Source: Clostridium sp. (lineage in GTDB: Bacteria > Bacillota_I > Bacilli_A > RF39 > UBA660). From it: 64,000 bases of DNA. The notes below the pieces were generated by a model. It ran no database searches, had not been told where the DNA came from, and worked only from the letters and a program-made list of their open reading frames with translations. Made by a program: the position numbers and the translations under genes. The DNA lies in the NCBI GenBank assembly GCA_022010095.1, contig CP091739.1, positions 124,001 to 188,000 on the forward strand. Reading direction: 5' to 3'. Shown in pieces: positions 1 through 10,480 of the stretch (positions are counted from its first letter, which is position 1; every line of letters starts with the position of its first letter).

Positions 1-330
1 TGAACAACTAGTACTCGAAGTTGATAATAAAGTTGTAGGCTTTGCAAACGTTGGTAAGCCTAACGACACAACATATAATAATTGTGGTGAATTATTTGCT
101 ATTTATATCATGGGTAAATATAAAGGAAAAAGGTTATGGTAAAAAAACTATTTGAATCATGCAAAGACACATTAAAAGAAATGGGATTTGATAAAATGAT
201 TATAGGATGTTTAGAAGGTAATCCATCAAATGAATTTTTATAAACATATGGGAGGAAAGCTAATAAAAAAACTAGAATTTATAAGAAATTAAATTTACCA
301 GAAAATGTATATTTATTTGAACAAATATAA
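1..330 (+). CDS. GNAT-family N-acetyltransferase, 3' part, frameshifted
   Basis: The window opens inside this gene. The translated pieces read GELFAIYIMGKYKGKRLW, then KKLFESCKDTLKEMGFDK, then NPSNEFYKHMGG, and end with a short tail before the stop at 328-330. This is the usual end of a GNAT fold: a strand followed by the acetyl-CoA-binding loop (normally Q/RxxGxG/A, here YKGKRL), a helix, then the typical 'NxxAxxFYxxxG' segment. Two or three one-base shifts (near 135, 232 and 285) separate the parts. The substrate cannot be inferred. The start lies outside the window. Confidence 0.6.
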
Positions 331-366
331 AAAAATATTAGTAATGAAAAAAAGGAACTATTAAAA

Positions 367-570
367 ATGAATAAGAAAAATAAAAAGTATTTTTATATAA
401 GTGATATTGTAATTGTCGTATTGAGCGCTATAGGACTAATAGTAATAGAAAATAATAAAGAATTTGGATTATCAGCACTAGAGGGAACAGGAAAAATTTA
501 TCATACTTGGAATAATATTTTTAAACAGTTTATTAGTACTGATAATAGTTTCTATTATATATTTTATTAA
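367..570 (+). CDS. Small single-pass membrane protein, unknown
   Basis: A 67-residue reading frame beginning MNKKNKKYFYISDIV. Basic residues at the N terminus are followed by one hydrophobic segment (about residues 10-28), then a polar tail. I recognise no family. It may be a truncated product, because the region is full of one-base shifts and another short open stretch follows directly after its stop. It lies between the acetyltransferase end and the peptidase E gene on the same strand. Confidence 0.35.
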   Translation: MNKKNKKYFYISDIVIVVLSAIGLIVIENNKEFGLSALEGTGKIYHTWNNIFKQFISTDNSFYYIFY

Positions 571-621
571 AAGAAGAAAATTAAAAAAATAACTTATCAG
601 TAGGGAAGAAAGGAAAAAAAT

Positions 622-1220
622 ATGAATATATATTTAACATCATATGGAGTAGATACTAGATATAAAGATTATATGAATAGTTATCAAGATATTATAAAAA
701 GTCTTAAAAAGATAAGAATGTAGCAATTATTCCAAACGCTAAGTTGATATCAGAAGATAGGACTAATTCAGTTGTGGCTAGGAAGGAATTTACTAAAAAA
801 ATGATATTAATTCGAAAATAATAGATTTAAATAAACAAAAATTAAATATTGAAGAATATGATGCATTATATTTAAGTGGTGGAGAACCTAAAAAAATTTA
901 ATGGACTCAATAATCGAATCTAACAGCTATGAAATTATTAAGAAATTTATAGATAATGGTGGTATAATAATTGGCCAATCAGCTGGAGCAATGATATTTA
1001 ATAAAAAAATTATCTGGATACAACAGCAGGAGAACTTTTAATAATGAATAATGGATTTGATTATTATGATAAAATTATTGTTCCACATTATAATAATTTA
1101 CCAATTGAATTACTAAATAAGATTCCTAAAAATATTTTGCAAATTAATGATAATGACAATCTATATAAATTAGATGTAATCGTAAAAAAAATAATTAATA
1201 GTAAATATAACTGTGGGTGA
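622..1220 (+). CDS. Peptidase E-like (family S51) / class I glutamine amidotransferase-like protein, frameshifted
   Basis: Read across several one-base shifts, the product starts MNIYLTSYGVDTRYKDY, continues with NVAIIPNAKLI, LYLSGGEP and the diagnostic nucleophile elbow GGIIIGQSAGAMIF, and then reaches IIVPHYNNLP. The order of strands and the GxSAG serine motif fit the S51 dipeptidase fold, which cleaves Asp-X dipeptides in the cytoplasm in characterised members; many relatives have unknown substrates. An AAGAAAGGA-type ribosome site precedes the ATG. Shifts lie near 715, 800, 890 and 1005. The C-terminal end is uncertain because the frame runs into the dinD start. Confidence 0.65.
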
Positions 1221-1251
1221 TGATGCATTTAATAGAAATGGATGGGATTTT

Positions 1252-2100
1252 ATGGATAAAATAGAAAATAAATATAGTAATAGTATTTTTTTGGAAAATA
1301 TAAAGCACGTTGATGAGTATGGTAATGAATATTGGCTTGCTCGTGAATTGCAAAAAGTATTAGAATACAAGGACTGGAGAAACTTTAAAAAAGTAATAGA
1401 TAAAGCAGTTTTATCAGCAAATAACAGCATTTCAAGTGAAAGTGATTGGGTTGTTGAAGTCGACAAGCCAATAAAAAAACTGGTAAAGGAAAAAGAAGAA
1501 ATTGTTAAGGATTATAAGCTATCAAGATATATATGTTATTTAATAGTGCAAAATGCTGATCCAAGTAAACAAGTTGTTGCTTTGGGTCAAACGTATTTTG
1601 CTATTCAAACAAGAAAACAAGAAATAACTGAGCAGGAATATGATTCATTATCTGATGATGAAAAAAGACTTTATCAAAGAAAGTTAACAAAACAAGGTAA
1701 CTATACACTTCAAAAAGTTGCATTATCTGCTGGTGTTAAAAATATGGCTGAATTTCATAATGCAGGATATAAAGGATTATATAATGGTGAAACCGCTGAT
1801 GATATATTTAAAAGAAAAAAGTTAAGATATCGTGAAGATATTCTGGATAACATGAATGAAGATGAGTTAGTTGCTAATTTATTTAGAATAAATCAAGCGA
1901 AGCAAAAACTTTTAAAAGATAATGTACAAGGTGAGAAAGAAGCAAAAGATGTACATTATGAGGTAGGAAAAAAAGTTAGAAAGGCAATTGCAGATATAGG
2001 TGGAATGATGCCTGAAGATATGCCTACTCCTGAAAAAAAAGTAATGAAGCAAAGAAGATTAATATCAAGAATTGAAAGAAGAAGTGAAAGCAATGAATAA
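1252..2100 (+). CDS. dinD: DNA damage-inducible protein D-like (DinD)
   Basis: An intact frame of 282 codons, counted from the ATG at 1252. The N terminus carries HVDEYGNEYWLARELQKVLEY, a BRO-N-like pattern typical of DinD, followed by NFKKVIDKA. The middle has YLIVQNADPSK and FAIQTRKQE, and the end has AIADIGGMMPEDMPTPEK, all hallmarks of the family. In Escherichia coli DinD is an SOS-induced modulator of RecA filaments; in Firmicutes its role is not settled and it is often in accessory DNA. The frame can be extended upstream to a GTG at 1213, but that adds residues unlike DinD. It is one of the few long frames here without a shift. Confidence 0.8.
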   Translation: MDKIENKYSNSIFLENIKHVDEYGNEYWLARELQKVLEYKDWRNFKKVIDKAVLSANNSISSESDWVVEVDKPIKKLVKEKEEIVKDYKLSRYICYLIVQNADPSKQVVALGQTYFAIQTRKQEITEQEYDSLSDDEKRLYQRKLTKQGNYTLQKVALSAGVKNMAEFHNAGYKGLYNGETADDIFKRKKLRYREDILDNMNEDELVANLFRINQAKQKLLKDNVQGEKEAKDVHYEVGKKVRKAIADIGGMMPEDMPTPEKKVMKQRRLISRIERRSESNE

Positions 2101-2263
2101 TGAAAAATATAAATAAAACAAACATTCACTGGTATAAACCGACTTATAGAAAACTTTTACTATTCAAGGATATATATTAGATAAAGAAAAGAATGAAAAA
2201 AATGGCTCTATTATCGATAAGGATTATTTTTGAAAAAAATTATTAGAAGGAATCGATAAATAA
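2093..2263 (+). CDS. Broken short reading frame after dinD, unknown
   Basis: An ATG overlapping the end of dinD begins MNNEKYK and, with one or more corrections, continues through IHWYKPTYRK, TIQGYILDKEK and DKDYFEKLLEGIDK to a stop near 2263. The corrected text looks protein-like but I cannot assign a family. It could be a short gene or the remnant of one. It is followed by about 100 bases of AT-rich sequence with no gene. Confidence 0.25.
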
Positions 2264-2378
2264 CATTTATATCAAAGCGATAGAGTAAATCAACTAAAAA
2301 AATTATAAAGTTTAAAAAAATATTTATAAGTAAAAATAAGATAAAAATAAAATTTATTAGAAAGGTGATAATGATATT

Positions 2379-2897
2379 ATGATTATTAATTATTCAGATC
2401 AAACTATTATAAAAAAATAAAAAAATCTATATTTTTTTGGCTGGCCCAACACCAAGAGATGAAAAGACAAAATCATGGAGAACTACTGCTTGTGAAAGAT
2501 TAAATGAGTTAGGTTTTGATGGCGTAGTTTATGTTCCTGAATATTCGACCTGGAAACCAAAAGCGGATTATGTGGATCAGGCAATGTGGGAAAGAGAAGC
2601 ATTGACAGAATCAACAGTTATTATGTTTTGGATTCCTAGAAGTTTACCTGATATGTGTGCTTTTACTACAAATGTGGAATTTGGATATTGGTTACATTCA
2701 GGTAAAGTAATATATGGCAGACCAGATAATGCTGCAAAGATAAAGTATCTTGATTGGTTATATCAAATGGATTATAATAAAGTTCCGATAAATAATCTAG
2801 AAGAATTGTTAAAGGAATCAATAATATTGGCAGACAAATTATATGATGAAAAAAACACTGAAATATTACCGCTAAGTAAAAAGAAAAAAATTTTTAG
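2379..2897 (+). CDS. Nucleoside 2-deoxyribosyltransferase-like protein
   Basis: An ATG at 2379 follows an AAAGGTG ribosome site. After a shift in the A-run near 2420, the product reads SIFLAGPTPRDEKTKSWR, then GFDGVVYVPEYSTW, MWEREALTESTVIMFWIPRS and TNVEFGYWLHSGKVIYGRP. This is the Rossmann-like nucleoside 2-deoxyribosyltransferase fold, in which an Asp/Glu acts as nucleophile on deoxynucleosides; the members closest in pattern have no proven substrate. The open frame continues to 2967 across the start of rbgA; a one-base correction near 2887 would end it at 2897, which I prefer. Probably an accessory nucleotide-metabolism gene. Confidence 0.65.
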
Positions 2898-2913
2898 AAA
2901 GAAAGTGAAGATA

Positions 2914-3805
2914 ATGAATAACGAAAACAAAAGCAAATATAAACTGGTACCCAGGTCATATGGCTAAAACAAAAAGAGAAATAACAAATATTATCTCAAA
3001 TATAGATGTAGTAATAAATGTTATTGATTCAAGAATACCATATTCATCAATGATACCAGATTTAGCAAAGATAACGAGAGAAAAACAAAAACATAATTGT
3101 GTTTAATAAATATGATTTATGTGATAAAGATGAAACAGATAAATGGATAGAAAAATATAATGAAGAAGGTTTTATAACAGTAACATGTGATTCTAAAAAA
3201 ACACAAATGATTATAAAAAAAGATAATAGAAGAAGTTACTAAATTAATGAAATCTATTAATGAGAAAAGAAAGAATAAAGGATTACTTCCCAAAAAAAGC
3301 AAAGTGTTTAATAGTGGGAGTTCCAAATGTAGGAAAAAAAGTACTCTTATTAATAAACTTGTTGGTAAAAATATAGTTGGCGTTGGAAATAAACCTGGTG
3401 TTACAAAAAGTTTGACAACACTTAGAATCAATGATACGATTGACCTTGTTGATTCTCCTGGTATATTATGGCCTAAATTTGAGAGTAATCTTGTCGCATA
3501 TAATCTAGCAAGTATGACAATTATTAAAGAAGAAGTAATAACTATAGAAGAAGTGGCTATTCATATATTAAAAAAATGCTTGATAAATATTATCCTAATA
3601 TTCTAAAAACAAGAATTTGGAATTGATTATTATAGCGATGATGAAATAGAAGAATGTTTTACTAAAATATCTAAAAAGAAAAAAATATACCTGTTAAAGG
3701 TGAAGTTGATTATGAAAAAAAGTTAGTTTAGTAATAATTAATTCAATTAAGCAAGAAAAAGTTAAAAATATAACATTTGATAGAATTGATGAAATAGAAT
3801 ATTGA
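2914..3805 (+). CDS. rbgA: Ribosome biogenesis GTPase A (RbgA/YlqF), frameshifted
   Basis: A circularly permuted GTPase needed for a late step of 50S subunit assembly. After the start, corrected text reads NWYPGHMAKTKREI, then the G4-type NKYDL (about residue 55), the G1 loop VGVPNVGKSTLINKL and the G3 DSPGILWPKF, in the permuted order G4-G5-G1-G2-G3 that marks YlqF. The C-terminal ANTAR-like part contains IDYYSDDEIEECF. A GAAAGTGAAG ribosome site precedes the ATG at 2914. Shifts occur near 2935, 3090, 3205, 3300, 3335, 3575, 3607 and 3715. In Bacillus it is next to rnhB; here rnhB lies elsewhere (45776). Confidence 0.88.
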
Positions 3806-3813
3806 AAGGAATA

Positions 3814-4195
3814 ATGAAAATGTATGAATTAAATATAGAAAGAGATTATACCTTTATAAGTAAATTATATGAAAAAATAGGTAACTACAAATTAATAAGA
3901 ATAAATATACTAAGACAAATGCAAAAAGGTAATAATAGTTCACTTACTTTTACGAAAAAGATGAAATAGATAAAAAGAATAGAAGATATGGAAAGATGTT
4001 ATGCTGAATATAATAGATTAACAGTAAAATTACATAAACTTTTTAATGAATTAAATCTAGAAAAAGATTCTAATAAAAAGAAGAGAAATAGAATCATCAA
4101 TAAATAGAATTGCTAACATAAAGCAAAGAATCTATCAAAAATATAGTGAAGCACTAGAATTATTTGAATCAAAATCAATGGGAATCACTAAGTAA
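3814..4195 (+). CDS. Hypothetical protein after rbgA, frameshifted
   Basis: An AAAGGAATA ribosome site precedes an ATG at 3814. The first part reads MKMYELNIERDYTFISKLY; a second open part from about 3988 reads MERCYAEYNRLTVKLHKLF and later INRIANIKQRIYQKYSEALELF, ending ITK at the stop 4193-4195. The charged heptad-like pattern of the second part suggests a helical or coiled-coil protein. I recognise no family. The two parts may be one gene of about 125 residues or two. The stop lies inside the terminator hairpin. Confidence 0.35.
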
Positions 4196-4212
4196 AAGTG
4201 ATTTTTATTTGA
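4182..4212 (+). terminator. Rho-independent terminator after the rbgA cluster
   Basis: AATCACT, a short loop and AGTGATT form a hairpin followed by a T-rich tract. It overlaps the stop codon of the preceding frame. Confidence 0.6.
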
Positions 4213-4229
4213 TTAAAATATTTCTACAA

Positions 4230-4258
4230 TTGACTTTGTGTATCAAATATGATATAAT
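4230..4258 (+). promoter_or_regulatory. Sigma-A-type promoter
   Basis: TTGACT (4230) and TATAAT (4253) are separated by 17 bases, a near-consensus vegetative promoter. A strong GGGGGA ribosome site and an ATG at 4294 follow. Confidence 0.75.
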
Positions 4259-4293
4259 ATGTGCGTTATTAAAACAAGGGGGATAAAAATAAT

Positions 4294-5150
4294 ATGTCAA
4301 ATAGAGCAAAGTTAAATAGACTTAGAGCAGCTAAAAATGAATATACAAATAATAAGGAAATGGTATTACTTAAGTGGGGCAAAAAAACCAGAAGTAGAAT
4401 ATTAACAATGTATATTAAATCAATGGTAGAATATACAGATGATATAGAACTTGAAGCAACATATGATTTTATACATTTTAAAATGCAAAATGATGGATAT
4501 AGTGAAAAAAAGAATTTATAGAATATTTAGAACAAAAATATAAAAATATATTAGAAGTAAATAGTGAAAGATTAGCTACAATCTTAAGTATGTTTAAATC
4601 AAAAAGAAGAGGCTGACAAAGTATTTTATAAATTTCCAAGAATTCTAACAAGAAAAAAATACCTTTAAATAAGTTCTTTACAGCAATTCAAGAATTAAAC
4701 AGTGAATTTGAATATGAAGAAATTGATGAGGCTACTAAAACTGAACAAAGAAAAGAAGATAAGAGAACGGCACCAATAGATCAAATGGAAGTAACATATA
4801 AATTCATAATTGATAAAATTTTTTTGAACGATGGTTTTAGTGAAGAACAAGCACATGAATTTATTAATCAAAATTTAAAAACTATTATCTATACCAACTC
4901 CAAAAATTATGAGCGAACTTGCAGTACTTTCAATTGCATCATTAGATGATAAAGTATTTTATGAGAATACTGATTTAATCACAAATATGCCATCAACTTC
5001 TAGAGTATATGGAGCAGTAAAATCTTTAACAGATAAATGTAGTGTAGATGATATTAGAGAATATTTAGAAAAAAACCAATAATTGAAACAATTGAATATG
5101 ATAGAAAACTTACAAAAAGAAAGATTAACTCTAATATACCATTCATATAA
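4294..5150 (+). CDS. Hypothetical soluble protein, about 285 residues, frameshifted
   Basis: The product begins MSNRAKLNRLRAAKNEY and, with corrections near 4510, 4600, 4650, 4885 and 5075, continues through FIEYLEQKYKNIL, TATILSMF-like helices and YEEIDEATKTEQR, and ends NIPFI. It has no signal peptide or membrane segment and is rich in Lys and Glu, so it is probably a cytoplasmic helical protein. Two stretches about 170 residues apart (DFIHFKMQNDGYSE and KFIIDKIFLNDGFSEEQA) look alike, which suggests an internal duplication. It has its own promoter and terminator, so it is a one-gene unit. No family recognised. Confidence 0.5.
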
Positions 5151-5179
5151 ACGTAATTTTTGAAAAAAACAAATCAAAG

Positions 5180-5216
5180 AAAGAGAGCAAAGTCAAACTT
5201 TATAGCTCTTTTTTTG
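5180..5216 (+). terminator. Rho-independent terminator
   Basis: AGAGC and GCTCT flank an inner AAAG/CTTT pair, followed by seven T residues. It ends the 4294-5150 unit. Confidence 0.7.
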
Positions 5217-5234
5217 TGAAAATTTCTTTTTGTG

Positions 5235-5263
5235 TTTACATTTTTTTGAATTAAATTTATAAT
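5235..5263 (+). promoter_or_regulatory. Promoter of lon
   Basis: TTTACA (5235) and TATAAT (5258) with a 17-base spacer. The GGGAGGAAGC ribosome site and the lon ATG (5287) follow within 25 bases. Confidence 0.7.
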
Positions 5264-5286
5264 AATAAGTCAAGTAGGGAGGAAGC

Positions 5287-7659
5287 ATGATTAAGAGTAA
5301 TTTACCTGTAATTTTGTTAAAAAAACTAGTCTTGCTTCCAGGAGAAGAAGTACGAGTAGAAATAAAAAAAGTGATATAAGTAAAAAAAGTAACTGAAATA
5401 TCTAAATTATATCATGACAGCGAAGTATTAATCGTATGCCCTCTAAATCTTTTAGAAGAAAAGCCCGACACTTCAGATTTACCAAGAATAGGTGTAGTTG
5501 GAAAAATAAATAGTGTTATTGACCTTCCTAATGGAAATAAAAAGAGTAATAATAACAGGTCTTTATAGAGTTAAAATAATTAGTTATGTAAATTATTCAA
5601 ATGAAGAAGATATTCTTGATAGTATTATCACTAATATCGAAATGAGCGAAAAGTGAAATAGAATGGGTAGCATATCAAAGAAAATTACAGGCCGAATTAG
5701 AACTTTACATAAATAAAAATCCATTTGTTGGTAACTCAATAATGAGCGAAGTAAAACAGGGCACCAACTTAGATAAACTAACAGATGTTATTGCTAATTT
5801 TTTTGCCACTTTCTTTTGAAAAAGAAACTTAATTTAATGTTAGATTCTTCTCCAATAAGTAGAAGTAAAAACATTGATAAAAAGAACTTGCTGTTGAAAG
5901 TGCTGTAATAGACCTTGAAGGACATATTGAAAGTGAAATCAAAAAAAGGATTAGATGATACTCAAAAAAAGAATTTATATTAAAAGAAAAAAAATTTAAA
6001 AGTTATCAAAAAAATGAACTTGGTGAAACTAATACTAAAGAAGAAGACATATTAAATTATAGAAATCTTGCAAATAGTCCTAAATATCCAGAAAGAATAA
6101 GAAATAAATTATTAAGTGAGATAGAAAGATATAATGCTACTAGTGAAATGAGTCCTGATGCAGGTATCATAAGAAATTATATTGAATATTTATTAAATGT
6201 ACCTTTGGTATACTGAAACAAGAGATGAAAGAGATTTAATTAAAATAGAAAAGAAACTTAATGATACACATTATGGAATGAAAAAGGCTAAAGAAAGAGT
6301 AGTCGAGTACATCGCAGTAAAAAGTATTACTGATGAAGTATCTAGTCCAATTATATGTTTAGTTGGTCCTCCTGGAGTAGGTAAAACTACATTTGCTGAA
6401 TCAATATCGAAAGCACTTGATAGAAATTTCGTAAAAATATCTTTAGGTGGTATGAGTGACTCTTCAGAATTAGTAGGACATAGACGAGCATATATAGGTT
6501 CTAACCCTGGTAAAATAGTTACTTCTCTTATAAAATGTGGTAGTAATAATCCAGTATTCTTACTTGATGAAGTTGATAAATTAAAAAAAGATTATAAAGG
6601 TGACCCAGCATCAACATTACTTGATATATTAGATGTAAGTCAAAATAAAAGATTTGTTGATAATTATATAGATGAATAAATAGATTTATCTAAAATATTG
6701 TTTATATTAACCGCAAATGATATATCAAATATTCCACCAGCACTTTTTAGATAGACTCGAAATAATAGATTTAACAGGATACACTGATAATGAAAAATTA
6801 CTTATAAGTGAAAACTATATTATCCCATCAGCACTAAAAAAACATGGCCTTAAAAAAATACAATTATTAAATTTGAAACAGATGCCATAAAGAAAATAAT
6901 AAACGAATATACAAATGAATCAGGAGTTCGTGAACTTGAAAGAGATATAAATAAAATAATAAGAAAAAGTAATAACAGAGCATATTAAATCTTCAAGAAA
7001 AATAGTAAGCGTTAGAATAAAAGAAAATGATGTATCACATTATCTTGAACAAGAATTATATAAAGAATCTAAATACAAAGAAATAATTCATCCAGGAGTA
7101 GTTACTGCAGTCGCATGTAGTAGTATAGGTGGAGTATCAATATATATAGAATGTACATCATTTAAAGGAACAGGAAAAATATACATTTACTGGTTCACTT
7201 GGTAGTATTACAAAAGAAAGTATAGAAATCGCACTTAGTTATATAAAAAGCAATGCTAAAAGATTTGATATAGATGAAGACTTCTTTTTAAATAATGATT
7301 TTCATATTAACTTTACAGAAGGTGCTATAAACAAAGATGGTCCATCTGCTGGTATATCAATCGTAACAGCCATACTTTCACATATTAAAGGCGTTATAAT
7401 AAGCGATAAAATATCTTTAACTGGAGAAATAACACTTAATGGAGATATACTTAAAATAGGTGGCCTTAAAGAAAAAACTATTGCTTGTAAAAGACAAAAT
7501 ATAGAAAAATTATTTATACCTAAAGATAACTTAAATGATATAGAATGGTTAGAAAAAGACCTTAAAAATGATATAGAATTTATCCCGGTAAGTAATTATT
7601 TAGAAATATATGGAAAAAAATATTCTCATAAAGAATATTTTTTTCATATATTTAATTAG
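5287..7659 (+). CDS. lon: ATP-dependent protease Lon (LonA type), frameshifted
   Basis: Cytoplasmic AAA+ serine protease that removes damaged and regulatory proteins. The N-terminal substrate-binding domain starts MIKSNLPVILLKKLVLLPG. The Walker A motif LVGPPGVGKTTF lies near 6360, Walker B VFLLDEVDKL near 6553, and the arginine-finger region near 6750. The protease domain ends the protein with the catalytic serine in DGPSAGISI (about 7335) and the catalytic lysine in GGLKEKTIACK (about 7460). About a dozen one-base shifts break the frame; the longest clean piece is 6197-6679. Length after correction, about 790 residues, is normal for LonA. Directly upstream of spoVID-like and ysxE-like genes, as in Bacillus, where lonA sits in the same neighbourhood. 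Confidence 0.93.
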
Positions 7660-7673
7660 AAAAGGATGAATAT

Positions 7674-8352
7674 ATGAAAGAAATTATTCCATTAAAAAGA
7701 TATTATCTTCAAGACTAAAATTGGAGAAATAACTAATATCAACTTAGAACATGACTATAAGATATTAGATGATTTAGTTGAAGGTGAAGTAAATATAAAT
7801 GGTACATACAAAATGACTGAAGCAAGTGTTGTTGACGAAGAATTTGAATATAAAGTACCATTTGGTATTGCTATATCTAAAAAAAGTAGATAAAGATACT
7901 ATTAAAATAGATATAGATGATTTTTAAATATGATATAAATAAAGATGTATTAAAAGTTAATATTGACTTATTACTTACTTGTGATGAATTAGAAAAAGAA
8001 GACTGAAGATATTAAAAAAATGAAATAGAAGAAGAGCCTAATGAATTAGATGACTATTTAAATAACTATTTCAAAGATGACATAGAACTTCCAAAAGAAG
8101 TAGAAAAAGACAATTGAACCAGTAATAAATAATGTTGATATAGAAAGCAATATGTCAAATATAACAAACACAATAATAAATAATGAAAATAAATATTACA
8201 CCTATAAAATCTATATTTTTAAGAGAAGGTGATACAATAGATACAATATGTAATAAATATAATATTACTAAAGAAGAGTTATCTATGTATAACGTGCTTA
8301 CTGATTTAAAAAAATAGGTGATAAGATAATAATACCTGAAGTAAATGAGTAA
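7674..8352 (+). CDS. SpoVID-like spore morphogenetic protein with C-terminal LysM domain, frameshifted
   Basis: Corrected text near the start reads KIGEITNINLEHDYKILDD, then GEVNINGTYKMTEAS, which follows the SpoVID N-terminal pattern of 'SLDPDI... V.I.G.L.L.GEY'. An acidic, low-complexity middle (EEEPNELDDYLNNYF) leads to a LysM domain of pattern FLREGDTIDTICNKYNI and IGDKIIIPEV. In Bacillus SpoVID works at the forespore surface, binding SpoIVA and encasing the spore with coat proteins; LysM adds a glycan or lipid II contact. Its place between lon and a ysxE-like gene, and SpoIVA in the same window, support the call. At about 220 residues it is much shorter than Bacillus SpoVID (575). Confidence 0.65.
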
Positions 8353-9172
8353 AAAAATATAAAAAAAATAGTGTACAAATCACGGAAGAAGGAGTAATAA
8401 AAAGAAATAATGATTTATTAGAGTTATATGAATATCTTGATACAGTTAAATTTGATAACTATCCAGAAGTATTAGACATAAATGATAGAGAAGTCACAAC
8501 TAAATATATAAAAGAAGAAAAATATCATGAAGTATCTAAAGGAGTAGAACTCATGAAAAACATTATCAATGCTACACTATAAAAACTATGTTTTTTTAAA
8601 GATGTTAGTAAAAAAATAAATATAAAACAATATATAATAAATTACTATCAAATATAGAATATTTAGCTAAATATTATGAAGATGCTATAGAAGAAATAGA
8701 AAATGAAGAGTTAATGTCACCATCACATTATTTGTTCGCAAGAAACTATAGTGCTATAGATGGATCACTTAAGTACGCTAAAGAAGAACTAAAGAAATGG
8801 TTCAAAAATAGTAGAATATAAATCTAAAGAAAGAGTATGCATAAATCATAACAATGTTTCACTCGAACATTTTATTCATGGGGATAAAAATTATTTAATC
8901 AGTTGGGATAATTATTTGGTTGACACTCCAATTCTTGATTTATATAAATTTTATAAAAAAGAAGGTTATAAATTAGACTTTCCATATCTTTTAAAAGTAT
9001 ATAATGAAACATTGTCTTTAACAGATGAAGAAAAAATGCTATTTAATGTCTTAATATCTATACCACCTAAAATAGTAAGAATAGATAATGAAATGGACAA
9101 TACATATAATATTAAAAAAACACATATTCTTATATATATTCAGGTATAGGAATAGTAAGTGAAAATAAATAA
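8345..9172 (+). CDS. YsxE/CotS-like spore coat protein (aminoglycoside phosphotransferase fold), frameshifted
   Basis: The ATG at 8345 overlaps the end of the SpoVID-like gene (ATGAGTAA), so the two are probably translationally coupled. Corrected text has SVQITEEGVIKRNNDLLELY, MSPSHYLFARNYSAIDGS, the kinase-like catalytic-loop equivalent VCINHNNVSLEHFI and SWDNYLVDTPILDLYKFY. These positions match the CotS/YsxE family, where the usual HGD and DFD of active phosphotransferases are replaced (here NHNN and SWDN), so the protein is probably a structural pseudokinase. ysxE follows spoVID in Bacillus too. Shifts near 8355, 8550, 8620, 8660, 8810 and 9125. Confidence 0.68.
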
Positions 9173-9206
9173 TCTACATTTTAAACATATGTAGATTTTT
9201 ATTTTA
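9166..9206 (+). terminator. Rho-independent terminator after the ysxE-like gene
   Basis: AATCTACAT and ATGTAGATT, separated by a short loop, are followed by a T-rich stretch. It separates the sporulation genes from the pilin-like operon. Confidence 0.75.
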
Positions 9207-9239
9207 TTTTGTTATATAATTACAATAGAGGAGTACAAG

Positions 9240-10479
9240 ATGAAGAAAAAAAATGGATTTATATCTGTAACACTTGTTTATACATTTTTTTAATATTATT
9301 TTTTTATTTGTTATGCTCGCTATACTTAAGACATATTCAAGGAATAATAAAATATTAACTACATTTAGCGAAAAGAATTAATAATGATTTAAAGGTTTCA
9401 AATGAACAAAAAAAGTAAACTTTATTATAGAATTTTTAATAGATAATCTAAGTTATCCTGATAACGTAAGTAGTGCAAATGTTAGTTCTACAACAGGTAT
9501 AAATTTTTAGTTTACCATCAAGTACGACTAATGGATTAGGATTATATTATACAACTGATCAAAGTAAAACTATAAATGGTACTAAAGTATATTATTTTAG
9601 AGGAAATGTTAATAATAATTATGTTATATATGCAGGATTTTTGGTTTTAGAATAATTAGAACTACAGAAGGAAATGCTGTAAGAATGCAATATGCAGGAA
9701 CACCTACAAATGGAAGTTGCCCAACTGGTACAATTACTGCTCCTATTAGTGGAACTATGTTTAATCAAACTAGAAAAGATAATGCTTTTATAGGATTTAG
9801 AGTTGGATTAAATCAAGGATGTGAAAATACTACAACATGTAACGCTAGAGTACCATCACCTTCATATGATATTGCTCACAAAGGAATAGCTGATAGTAAC
9901 GCAAAGAAAGCACTAGAAACATGGACACAAAACAATATATATAACAAAGGTGATAATGTTACAAAATATCTTGCTAATACAATTTATTGTAATGATAGAA
10001 AAATAACAACAAGTAGTGAAGGATATACAGGCTCAGCTACACAACTTGGATATGGAAATAATACAACAGATTATGATCCTCTACTTAGATTTAATAGTAG
10101 TAGTCCTTCATTTAACTGTATAAATGATAATGATAAATATACAACTGCCCTAACAAATGGAAATAGTGAATTATTATATCCAGTAGCTTTAATTACAATG
10201 GATGAACTTTTGTACGCAGGCGCTGGTAAAACATCATCAAGTAAATTCTATTTATCTAATGGAAATTATTATTACACAATGTCACCAAAAGCATATAAAT
10301 ATAATAGCACTTTAACTTCAAATGACTCATATCTTTTTAGTATAGATGCAAATGGAACTTTAAGTGAAATAACAACTTCAACATCAGGTAAATTATTTCC
10401 AGTTATCACACTAAGAGGAGATGCAGTTATAGAAAGTGGTACAGGACTTTCAACAAGCCCATATGTAATAGGAGAATAA
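9240..10479 (+). CDS. Prepilin-like surface protein with large ectodomain, frameshifted at the 5' end
   Basis: GAGGAG precedes an ATG at 9240. The start reads MKKKNGFISVTLVYTF and runs into a hydrophobic segment, the look of a type IV-type prepilin leader (basic, Gly-Phe, hydrophobic helix), although Glu at +5 is absent. The rest, about 370 residues, is an extracellular domain rich in Thr, Ser, Asn and Tyr with paired Cys residues (GSCPTGT, GCENTTTCNA, NTIYCNDR). WFRIIRTTEG resembles the start of a DUF6273-type domain found in uncultured Firmicutes surface proteins. Clean frame from 9685 onward; shifts lie near 9285, 9365, 9410, 9510 and 9640. First gene of a three-gene operon. Confidence 0.6.
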
Positions 10480-10480
10480 C

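Noticed and set aside
1170..1466. Minus-strand frame opposite dinD
   Set aside because: Shadow of an intact, recognised gene; low-complexity translation.
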